A stretch of DNA of 9,863 bases, taken from contig JAITAT010000166.1 of NCBI GenBank assembly GCA_031283975.1, positions 1 to 9,863 on the forward strand. The letters run 5' to 3'. Shown here one piece after another: positions 1-6,556 of this stretch. This DNA comes from Synergistaceae bacterium. GTDB lineage: Bacteria; Synergistota; Synergistia; Synergistales; Synergistaceae. How positions within the stretch are numbered: position 1 is the stretch's first letter; each line of letters starts with the position of its first letter. The translations under genes were made by a program, and so were the position numbers. The notes under the pieces were generated by a model that saw only the letters and a list, made by a program, of their open reading frames with translations, ran no database searches and was not told the DNA's origin.

Positions 1-2
1 AG

Positions 3-35
3 GAAAACGCCGCCGACATTTCCAACTGGGATTGA
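3..35 (+). CDS. Possible 3' end of an upstream gene (partial)
   Basis: One frame reads ten codons (ENAADISNWD) and stops at TGA 33-35, eighteen bases before the deaminase start. The position and spacing suit the last codons of an upstream co-directional gene in the same transcription unit. Nothing in ten residues identifies a family, and chance cannot be excluded. Confidence 0.3.
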   Translation, partial: ENAADISNWD

Positions 36-53
36 GCGGGAGGGAACGCGTTT

Positions 54-626
54 ATGCGTGACGACGAAAAAATAGAACATATGCTGGACGTTATAAAGGA
101 CGAAATACTGCCTCTCACCGAATGTGAAGTTAAACGCGGCAATCACGTATTCGGCGGCGCGATACTCCGTCCCGACACGATGACGTCCGTGATGGTCGGC
201 TCGAACAACCGCGTGGAAAATCCGCTTTTTCACGGCGAAATAGACACGATCATCAGATTTTTCAAACTCCCGGTGCATTCGCGGGCTGACGAGCTGATAT
301 TTCTTTCCTCGCACGATCCGTGCCCGATGTGCATCGCCGCCATAGCCTGGGCGGGGTTCAAGGAAGTGTGGTACCTGTTCGACTATAAAGATATCGCGGA
401 AAAGTTCGGAATGCCCGCCGACCTCGAAATGTATAAAGAGGTCTTTGGCACGAAGGGCGTCCGCGCCGAGAACAAATTTTTCAGAAAATATTCCATAAAA
501 GAGGCGATAGCCGGCCTTCCTGACCCAGAGCGATTCGCTCCGGCTATGGAAGAAATAGAAAAGCGCTACGCCGCGCTGAAAGTGGCCGATTTCGGTTACC
601 CCGGCTCGCCGGACACTGACGCGTAA
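54..626 (+). CDS. Zinc-dependent base/nucleoside deaminase, cytosine-deaminase-like (CDA fold)
   Basis: A 190-residue cytoplasmic protein of the cytidine/deoxycytidylate deaminase superfamily, which hydrolytically removes an amino group from a base, nucleoside or nucleotide through a zinc-bound water. The zinc site is visible: H60-G-E62 (His ligand and catalytic Glu) and P89-C90-P-M-C93 (two Cys ligands). An Asn at residue 51 sits where yeast cytosine deaminase has substrate-contacting N51, and the HGE form and the His-to-Cys spacing also resemble that enzyme (H62-G-E64, C91, C94). The C-terminal part, roughly 105-190, is longer than in yeast and lacks its recognisable WFEDIG end, so the substrate is uncertain: cytosine, guanine or another base are all possible. 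The start is supported by GGGAGGG at 38-44, nine bases before ATG. The family call is firm and the substrate is inference. Confidence 0.85.
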   Translation: MRDDEKIEHMLDVIKDEILPLTECEVKRGNHVFGGAILRPDTMTSVMVGSNNRVENPLFHGEIDTIIRFFKLPVHSRADELIFLSSHDPCPMCIAAIAWAGFKEVWYLFDYKDIAEKFGMPADLEMYKEVFGTKGVRAENKFFRKYSIKEAIAGLPDPERFAPAMEEIEKRYAALKVADFGYPGSPDTDA

Positions 627-726
627 AAGAGGCCGAACCGCTCAATTCCGATTTTCCGCCGAGCATAATTTATCGCCCCATATACCCGATATTGCGGGCA
701 ATTCCGGTTCAAATCCGCATGTATCG

Positions 727-754
727 CGCGGAGAACAGCTATATGTTCTCCGCG
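727..754. repeat. Perfect 11-bp inverted repeat (hairpin), possible terminator or operator
   Basis: The left arm CGCGGAGAACA (727-737) and right arm TGTTCTCCGCG (744-754) are exact reverse complements separated by a 6-base loop (GCTATA). The hairpin begins 100 bases after the deaminase stop and ends about 160 bases before the uvrB -10 box. The following bases (TAATTTCG) are only weakly T-rich, so it is a poor match to an intrinsic terminator. The arms contain GAAC and GTTC separated by eight bases, which resembles a Gram-positive LexA box (GAAC-N4-GTTC) but has the wrong spacing. The structure is certain and its role is not. Confidence 0.6.
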
Positions 755-851
755 TAATTTCGTCTCGCTGTACCGGCGGCAATTTCGTATATGTTCAGTG
801 TTTTTCTTCAAGCACAAACAAATCCGTGGGGCGGGTCTCATGGCCATTATT

Positions 852-867
852 CCGTGATCCCGTGATT
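852..867. repeat. Short tandem direct repeat, two 8-base units
   Basis: CCGTGATC at 852-859 is followed at once by CCGTGATT at 860-867, so seven of eight bases repeat. It lies about 45 bases upstream of the uvrB -10 box, a place where a regulator could bind, but two short copies can easily occur by chance. Confidence 0.3.
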
Positions 868-912
868 TATCCCATTCCATTATCGATTCGCCTCAATCCG
901 CGGGATAGATAG

Positions 913-918
913 TATAAT
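913..918 (+). promoter_or_regulatory. Probable -10 box for uvrB and its operon
   Basis: A perfect TATAAT lies 38 bases before the uvrB start. No good TTGACA is found 16-18 bases upstream; the closest is TTCGCC at 887-892 with a 20-base spacer, so the -35 is weak or absent and an activator may contribute. Transcription would begin near base 925, giving a leader of about 30 bases. No canonical LexA operator overlaps the box. Confidence 0.5.
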
Positions 919-955
919 CTTAAACTGTGAAATATTTTGGGAGGAAATCTTTATA

Positions 956-3037
956 GTGTTCGACGACTTACGCGGCGGAAAATTCGAACTCAACTCGCCT
1001 TGGCCCGTTTCCGGGGATCAGCCCGAGGCCATAGATAAATTGTGCGCCGGTTTCGAGAAAGGGGAGCGCTGGCAGACGCTGCTCGGCGTCACGGGAAGCG
1101 GCAAGACCTTCACCATGGCGAACGTCATCGCGCGGCTGCAGCGCCCCACGCTGGTGATGGCCCCGAACAAGACGCTTGCCGCGCAGCTCTACAGCGAGTT
1201 CAAGGATTTCTTCCCCGGCAGCGCGGTTCACTACTTCGTCAGCTATTACGATTACTATCAGCCCGAGGCCTACGTTCCGGCGCAGGATATCTATATCGAA
1301 AAGGACGCGTCTATCAACGAGAGGATAGAAAAACTCCGTCTCGCCACGACAAAGGCGCTGATCGAGCGCAGGGACGTGGTGGTAGTGGCGAGCGTATCCT
1401 GCATATACGGCCTGGGCAAGAAAAGAAATTACGAGGAAGCCATCTTCCATTTCGCGGTCGGAGATGTCTGGCGCTTGAGGGATTTTATGATGAGGCTGCT
1501 GGATAACTATTACGAGCGGAACGACGCGTCGTTCGCCCCGGGAGTATTCCGGCTTAGGGGGGATGTGCTGGAGCTTTACCCGTCATACAGCGACACCGCG
1601 CTCCGGGTATCGTTTTTCGACGAGCAAATCGAGCGGATAGACGAAAAAGACCCCGTTTACGGCAAAACCCTCTCATCCTCGCAGAGCGCGGCGATATTCC
1701 CCGCGAAGCATTACGTTGTTTCCGACGACGCCGTGATACTGGCGAAGGAAAATATAGAAGCCGAACTCGCGGAATGCGTAGACGCTTTCAACGCGAAAAA
1801 TATGCCGCTCGAAGCCGAACGGCTCGCGAGCCGCACTAGGTATGACCTCGAAATGCTCACCGAGGTGGGCTACTGTTCGGGCATAGAAAACTATTCGCGC
1901 TTCCTGGACGGGCGTGAGCCGGGAGAAGCGCCGGGAACGCTGATGGATTTCTTCCCGGAGGATTTCTTGCTGTTTCTGGACGAATCCCACATGACGATTC
2001 CTCAGATACGCGGGATGTTCAACGGCGACAGGGCCAGAAAGGAAGTCCTAGTGGAACACGGTTTCAGGCTGCCGTCATGTCTTGACAACAGACCGCTCAA
2101 GTGGGACGAGTTCGGCGGCTTCATGAAAAGCGTCCTGTTCGTCTCGGCGACGCCGGGGGACTTCGAGCTGGAAAATTCGGAGAGCGTGGCCGAACAGCTC
2201 ATACGACCGACGGGTATACCGGACCCGGAGGTGGAGATTCATCCGGCGACGGGACAGGTCGACCACCTGTTAGCCGAACTGCGGGACGTGACGTCGAGGG
2301 GCGAGCGGGCTATCGTAACCACGCTCACGAAGCGCGCCGCGGAGGATCTCGCGAAATACTACGCGGAACTGGGGCTGAAAGTCCAGTATCTTCACTCGGA
2401 GATGGACACGTTCGAGAGGGCGGAGGTGCTGCGTGACCTCAGGCTCGGCGTGTACTCGGCCGTCATTGGCGTCAACCTTCTGCGCGAGGGCATCGACCTG
2501 CCGGAGGTGTCTCTGGTGGCGATAACCGAGGCCGACCGCGAGGGCTATCTTCGCTCGTACAGGTCTCTGATACAGATGATAGGGCGGGCGGCGAGAAACG
2601 AGGCCGGCCGCGTCATTCTCTATGCCGACAGGATGACCGGCAGCATAGAGTTAGCTCTCCGCGAGACCAATCGCCGCCGGGCCGCCCAGATGAAGTTCAA
2701 CGCGGAAAACGGCATAACGCCGAGGACCGTGCGCAAGGATGTGAAAGACCTGCTGCCCGCGGAGCTGACGGAGGGGTATTCCGGCGGCGGGCGCATAGAC
2801 GCCGCGGCGGACGGCGAAGAACCGCGGACGCCGGACAAGCGCGACGTCAAGCAACTGGAGCGCCGCATGTGGGAGGCCGTGGAACGGCTGGATTTCGAGC
2901 TGGCGGCCGAATTGAGGGATACGATAAAGGGTATGAGGGGACAGGGCGATGGAAAATACGGAATCTCAATGGATAAAAATAAGCGGGGCTCGTCAGCACA
3001 ATTTAAAAAATATAAACGTAGAACTGCCAAAAAATAA
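956..3037 (+). CDS. uvrB: UvrABC excision nuclease subunit B
   Basis: UvrB receives damaged DNA from UvrA, verifies the lesion with its beta-hairpin and ATPase, then recruits UvrC for incision in cytoplasmic nucleotide excision repair. Visible parts in order: Walker A GVTGSGKT (44-51); the aromatic beta-hairpin beginning Y97-Y-D-Y-Y and running to about 120; Walker B box DESH (342-345); the domain-2 motif IRPTG; helicase motif VI with IGRAAR (542-547); and a C-terminal UVR domain (about 630-662) that contacts UvrC. The start is GTG with GGGAGGA at 939-945; the 10-11 base gap is slightly long, but the conserved N-terminus begins immediately. At 693 residues it is about 30 longer than B. subtilis UvrB (661). 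The excess is a Lys/Arg-rich tail encoded in the out-of-frame overlap with uvrA. In motif V the usual ILDAD reads ITEAD. Confidence 0.97.
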   Translation: MFDDLRGGKFELNSPWPVSGDQPEAIDKLCAGFEKGERWQTLLGVTGSGKTFTMANVIARLQRPTLVMAPNKTLAAQLYSEFKDFFPGSAVHYFVSYYDYYQPEAYVPAQDIYIEKDASINERIEKLRLATTKALIERRDVVVVASVSCIYGLGKKRNYEEAIFHFAVGDVWRLRDFMMRLLDNYYERNDASFAPGVFRLRGDVLELYPSYSDTALRVSFFDEQIERIDEKDPVYGKTLSSSQSAAIFPAKHYVVSDDAVILAKENIEAELAECVDAFNAKNMPLEAERLASRTRYDLEMLTEVGYCSGIENYSRFLDGREPGEAPGTLMDFFPEDFLLFLDESHMTIPQIRGMFNGDRARKEVLVEHGFRLPSCLDNRPLKWDEFGGFMKSVLFVSATPGDFELENSESVAEQLIRPTGIPDPEVEIHPATGQVDHLLAELRDVTSRGERAIVTTLTKRAAEDLAKYYAELGLKVQYLHSEMDTFERAEVLRDLRLGVYSAVIGVNLLREGIDLPEVSLVAITEADREGYLRSYRSLIQMIGRAARNEAGRVILYADRMTGSIELALRETNRRRAAQMKFNAENGITPRTVRKDVKDLLPAELTEGYSGGGRIDAAADGEEPRTPDKRDVKQLERRMWEAVERLDFELAAELRDTIKGMRGQGDGKYGISMDKNKRGSSAQFKKYKRRTAKK
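2935..2940 (+). promoter_or_regulatory. uvrA ribosome binding site inside uvrB
   Basis: GAGGGG lies eight bases before ATG 2949, within codons following the UVR domain of uvrB. It fixes the uvrA start: the next downstream ATG (2969) is in the uvrB frame, and the conserved UvrA N-terminus (GARQHNLKNI) must begin before about base 2985. Translation of uvrB through this site may be needed to expose it. Confidence 0.65.
2949..3037 (+). other. 89-base out-of-frame overlap of uvrB and uvrA
   Basis: One frame encodes the last 29 or so residues of UvrB, ending at TAA 3035-3037. The other encodes the first 30 residues of UvrA, including the family-conserved GARxHNLKNI segment. The UvrB-frame product has eight Lys and three Arg in its final 28 residues and only one acidic residue. 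The uvrA frame is clearly the constrained one here, so the UvrB tail probably arose by loss of an earlier uvrB stop codon (inference). Confidence 0.85.
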
Positions 3038-5819
3038 ACTGGTGCTTTTTACCGGGCCGTCCGGATCCGGCAAATCGTCGCTCGCTTTCGACACAATCTA
3101 CGCCGAAGGACAGCGGCGGTACGTCGAGTCGCTGTCGTCCTACGCCAGGCAGTTTCTCGGTATGCAGGACAAACCGGACGTCGACGACATATCCGGCCTG
3201 TCTCCGGCCATATCGATAGAACAGAAGGGCGCCGGGCATAATCCGCGTTCGACCGTCGGCACGGTGACGGAGATATACGACTATCTGCGCCTGCTTTTCG
3301 GGCGGGCCGGAACGCCGCATTGCCCCAAGTGCGGCAGGCCGGTTCTGAGATACAGTCTCGACGAAATAGTCGGCAGGATATATGACGAATACGCCGGGGC
3401 TCCGCTCGATATATTGTCGCCGCTCGTGCGGGGCAAAAAAGGCGAATACCGGAACATGCTCCTGCAGTTGAAGTCGCAGGGATACATGCGCGTACGCATA
3501 GACGGCGATACCTTTTGGCTTGAGGAAGAAGTCCCTCTCGACAAAAAGAAACGTCACACGATAGAGGTCGTCATCGATCGCCTTCGAGTGAGGGAAGACA
3601 ACAGGTCGCGCGTCACGGAAGCCGTCGAGGCCGCGCTCAGGTTGTCGGACGGCTTCGTTCTGCTGAAATCCGACGGCAAAGACCTCGAACTGACCGAAAA
3701 ATATATCTGTCCCGAATGTCAGGTGAGCCTTCCGGAGATCGAGCCCAGGCTTTTTTCGTTCAACAATCCATTCGGCGCCTGCCCCGAGTGTTCGGGTCTT
3801 GGCTTCCATCAGCATTTTTCCCCCGCGCTCGCGGTTATCGGAAATATGTCGATAACGGACGGCGCGTTCCTCCCTTGGAGAAGTTACAAATATATGACGG
3901 CGCGCGCCGAAATGATCGCCATCCGCCACGGATGGGATCTAACAAAACCCTTCGAGTCCATGCCCGAGGAAGCGAAACAGATCATGCTCCACGGCTCGGA
4001 GGAAAAACTGACGCTCACGTTCGTCGACAGACACGGGGAAAGCGAGTATCAGGGACGTTATGAAGGGCTTATCCCGTGGCTCACAAGGCGTTTCGAGGAG
4101 ACGGAGTCCGAAAATTGGCGCGAGGACATGTCGCGCTACCGGGTCGAGGATACGTGCGCCGCGTGCGGCGGAAAGAGACTCAAAGATGAGGCTCTCGCCG
4201 TCCGCCTGGGCGGTTGGGGCATAGCCGAACTCACGGATATGCCGGTCGAGGAACTGGCTCCGGTGCTCGATTCACTGACGCTGACGGACAGCGAGAGGAA
4301 TATAGTGCGTCTCGCGCTGTCCGAGGTTCAAAAACGCCTTTCGTTCCTCGTGGACGTCGGCGCGGGCTATCTGTCGCTCTCGCGCAGGGCCGACACACTT
4401 TCGGGCGGGGAGAGCCAGAGGATACGCCTGGCTACGCAGATAGGCTCCAAACTGACCGGCGTCCTCTATGTCCTGGACGAGCCGACCATAGGGCTCCACC
4501 CCAAGGACACCAACAGGCTTCTGGACACGCTCGGCGCAATCCGCTCCGTCGGCAACACGGTTCTCGTAGTGGAACACGACCGGGACGCGCTCAAATACGC
4601 CGATTACGTGCTGGAACTAGGTCCCGGCGCCGGCGAAAACGGCGGGAATGTTGTCATACAGGGAACACCCGACAGGATAGAGGCGTCGGATTCCCTCTCC
4701 GGCGCGTTTTTGCGCGGCGAGGTGACCGGCATAGTCCGCGCCGCTAACGGCAGAAGGAAGCCGGACGGTTGGATAAAAGTCCTGGGGTGCGAGGAGAACA
4801 ACCTCAAAAACGCGGATATTTCAGTGCCCAAGGGGGTGCTGGCTTCTATGTGCGGGCTTTCGGGCTCAGGCAAAAGTACGTTCCTCTACGAAATACTTTA
4901 CAAAGGGCTCAGGATGAAACTAGACGACGAATATCGCGACCGGCCGGGGAAATTTCGCTCGATATCGGGCGCGGAGGGGCTGCGCAACGTCGTTCTCGTG
5001 GACCAGAGCCCGATAGGGCGCACGCCGCGCTCCAATCCCGCGACGTACACGGGGGTGTTCACGCCGATACGGGAATTTTTCGCTTCCCTTCCCGAGTCGA
5101 AAATTCGCGGATACAATCCGGGGCGTTTCAGTTTCAACGTGAAGGGGGGGCGCTGTGAAGCCTGTCTGGGCGACGGAGTGACGAGGGTTTCGATGATGTT
5201 CCTCCCCGATGTGTATGTCAATTGCGATATTTGCCGCGGCAAGAGGTATAATAGGGAAACGCTGGAGGTCACGCACAAGGGGCTTTCCATCGCGGACGTC
5301 CTGAATCTCACGGTGAACGAAGCGCAGGAGCATTTTCGCGACATACCGCGCATAGCCTCGCGGATGGCCGTCATAAAAGAAGCCGGGCTCGGTTATATAA
5401 AATTGGGACAGCCCGCGACGACGCTCTCCGGCGGAGAGGCGCAACGAGTGAAACTCGCGACGGAATTGGGCAAGCGTTTCAGGGGAAATGTGCTTTACCT
5501 TCTTGACGAGCCTACGACCGGACTGCATTATACGGACGTGAGGCAGCTTCTCCTGCTCCTTCACAAACTGGTGGATCAGGGAAATTCTGTGTTGTTGATA
5601 GAGCATAATATGGATGTCCTCATCTCATCCGATTACCTCATAGACCTTGGCCCCGAGGGAGGGGCGCGCGGAGGCAGGGTTGTGACATGCGGAACTCCGG
5701 AACAGGCGGCAAAGTGCAAAGACGGATATACGGGCGCGTATCTGAAGGAGTATATGGACGAGCTGAAGTCGGCGGGAAAATATCCGCCGAAGGTTATTGC
5801 TGGGGAAAAAACCCTGTGA
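2949..5819 (+). CDS. uvrA: UvrABC excision nuclease subunit A (ABC-type ATPase)
   Basis: UvrA forms the dimer that first detects helix-distorting DNA damage and loads UvrB. It is a tandem ABC ATPase of 956 residues (E. coli 940). First Walker A is GPSGSGKS (36-43), with signature LSGGESQR (484-491) and Walker B ending D510-E511. Second Walker A is GLSGSGKS (636-643), with signature LSGGEAQR (826-833) and Walker B ending D853-E854. Zinc modules: C254/C257 with C278/C281, and C736/C739 with C759/C762, the latter near the DNA-contacting insertion. A third Cys set, C125/C128 with C403/C406, matches the extra zinc site of Bacillus-type UvrA that E. coli lacks. All motifs look intact, so the protein should be active. 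The gene starts 89 bases inside uvrB and its end overlaps rlmB, so both ends are read in two frames. Confidence 0.97.
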   Translation: MENTESQWIKISGARQHNLKNINVELPKNKLVLFTGPSGSGKSSLAFDTIYAEGQRRYVESLSSYARQFLGMQDKPDVDDISGLSPAISIEQKGAGHNPRSTVGTVTEIYDYLRLLFGRAGTPHCPKCGRPVLRYSLDEIVGRIYDEYAGAPLDILSPLVRGKKGEYRNMLLQLKSQGYMRVRIDGDTFWLEEEVPLDKKKRHTIEVVIDRLRVREDNRSRVTEAVEAALRLSDGFVLLKSDGKDLELTEKYICPECQVSLPEIEPRLFSFNNPFGACPECSGLGFHQHFSPALAVIGNMSITDGAFLPWRSYKYMTARAEMIAIRHGWDLTKPFESMPEEAKQIMLHGSEEKLTLTFVDRHGESEYQGRYEGLIPWLTRRFEETESENWREDMSRYRVEDTCAACGGKRLKDEALAVRLGGWGIAELTDMPVEELAPVLDSLTLTDSERNIVRLALSEVQKRLSFLVDVGAGYLSLSRRADTLSGGESQRIRLATQIGSKLTGVLYVLDEPTIGLHPKDTNRLLDTLGAIRSVGNTVLVVEHDRDALKYADYVLELGPGAGENGGNVVIQGTPDRIEASDSLSGAFLRGEVTGIVRAANGRRKPDGWIKVLGCEENNLKNADISVPKGVLASMCGLSGSGKSTFLYEILYKGLRMKLDDEYRDRPGKFRSISGAEGLRNVVLVDQSPIGRTPRSNPATYTGVFTPIREFFASLPESKIRGYNPGRFSFNVKGGRCEACLGDGVTRVSMMFLPDVYVNCDICRGKRYNRETLEVTHKGLSIADVLNLTVNEAQEHFRDIPRIASRMAVIKEAGLGYIKLGQPATTLSGGEAQRVKLATELGKRFRGNVLYLLDEPTTGLHYTDVRQLLLLLHKLVDQGNSVLLIEHNMDVLISSDYLIDLGPEGGARGGRVVTCGTPEQAAKCKDGYTGAYLKEYMDELKSAGKYPPKVIAGEKTL

Positions 5820-6556
5820 TATCCTTGTTGGAGAATGCCCCGTCCCGGTGTCTGAAGGTTCTCATATCTAAAGATATGCGGGGCGCGTCTTTCGTGACCA
5901 TAACGAATCTCTGCAGAACCGCGCAAATCCCGTACACCGCCGTGGATCGCAAAGTTCTGGACGCCGTGACGGAGGGCGAAAACCACCAGGGCGTCGTGGC
6001 GAGCGTTTCGGAGACTCCTCTGCTGAGTTTTTCGGACGCGCTGGAACTTCTGCCAGAAGCTCCGGCGCCGGCGATGGCGGTCGTGATGGATCACGTCGAA
6101 GACCCCAGGAATATGGGGGCGATAATAAGAAGCGCCGAGGCGGCCGGGGCGGTTTTCGCCGCGATGCCGCTGCGGCGGGGCGCGCTTCCGTCGGGGACGG
6201 TGGCGAAGACCAGCGCGGGAGCTTCGCTGAGGCTGCCGCTCGCGTCGGTCGTCAATGTGGCGAGCGCCGTCAAGGACGCCCAGGCGGCGGGACTCTGGAC
6301 TGTGGGCCTGGCCGGGGACGCGGAAAGTTCGATATACGACGCCCCCCTGCCCGCGCGGAGCCTGTTCGTCATAGGCGGGGAGGGGAACGGCATATCGAGG
6401 ATAACGCGTTCGGTGTGCGACGAATTGCTGCGGATACCGATGACCGGCGGAGGGGAAAGTCTCAACGCCGCGGTGGCGATGGCGGTGTGCATGTTCGAAT
6501 GGCTGAGGGTGAACGGAATGAATGATCCGCGGAGCGTGAGAGAATATGAACGCTAA
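5687..6556 (+). CDS. rlmB: 23S rRNA 2'-O-methyltransferase, RlmB/TrmH (SpoU) family
   Basis: A SPOUT-class enzyme that uses S-adenosylmethionine to methylate a ribose 2'-OH; the RlmB group acts on a guanosine of 23S rRNA (Gm2251 in E. coli). Numbered from ATG 5687: an N-terminal substrate-binding domain opens with Y37-x-x-G-K-N-P-V, then motif 1 N142-x-G-x(3)-R148, motif 2 GGEGNG (230-235, Glu 232) and motif 3 IPM...SLN (Asn 260), which form the knotted cofactor site. TrmH (tRNA Gm18) is the alternative; the N-terminal domain favours RlmB. The start is unsettled. ATG 5687 (289 aa, CGGAGG at 5669-5674 but 12 bases away) or GTG 5714 (280 aa) place it deep inside uvrA. GTG 5816 gives a neat 4-base overlap with the uvrA stop but would remove the conserved Y-x-x-G-K-N segment. 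The end overlaps the next gene by 11 bases. Confidence 0.88.
   Translation: MRNSGTGGKVQRRIYGRVSEGVYGRAEVGGKISAEGYCWGKNPVISLLENAPSRCLKVLISKDMRGASFVTITNLCRTAQIPYTAVDRKVLDAVTEGENHQGVVASVSETPLLSFSDALELLPEAPAPAMAVVMDHVEDPRNMGAIIRSAEAAGAVFAAMPLRRGALPSGTVAKTSAGASLRLPLASVVNVASAVKDAQAAGLWTVGLAGDAESSIYDAPLPARSLFVIGGEGNGISRITRSVCDELLRIPMTGGGESLNAAVAMAVCMFEWLRVNGMNDPRSVREYER

Larger units (their letters stand above)
627..955. other. Non-coding spacer between the deaminase gene and uvrB
   Basis: This 329-base stretch has no convincing gene. It holds a perfect inverted repeat at 727-754, a short direct repeat at 852-867, a -10 box at 913-918 and the uvrB ribosome binding site at 939-945. A reverse-strand open frame covers most of it (880 down to 596) but shows no recognisable domain and runs into the deaminase coding sequence. 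A T-arm-like motif at 708-718 (GGTTCAAATCC) has no surrounding tRNA cloverleaf. Confidence 0.7.

Noticed and set aside
660..730. Possible tRNA, from the T-arm-like GGTTCAAATCC at 708-718
   Set aside because: Four of five T-stem pairs form, but no matching acceptor stem, D arm or anticodon arm is found at the right distances.
719..757. Twelve-codon frame MYRAENSYMFSA exactly spanning the hairpin, resembling a leader peptide
   Set aside because: There is no ribosome binding site before the ATG, no run of one amino acid that would suggest attenuation, and it lies far from the uvrB promoter.
596..880. Reverse-strand open frame of 94 codons across the spacer before uvrB
   Set aside because: It has no recognisable domain and odd composition (scattered Cys and Arg), it overlaps the deaminase 3' end, and it would converge on a well-supported gene. 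A weak GAGG upstream is not enough to call it.
3003..3929. Long reverse-strand frames opposite uvrA, rlmB and the regulator (for example 3003-3929 and 6462-8093)
   Set aside because: They are mirror frames of strongly conserved + strand genes, made possible by GC-biased codons, and show no domains.
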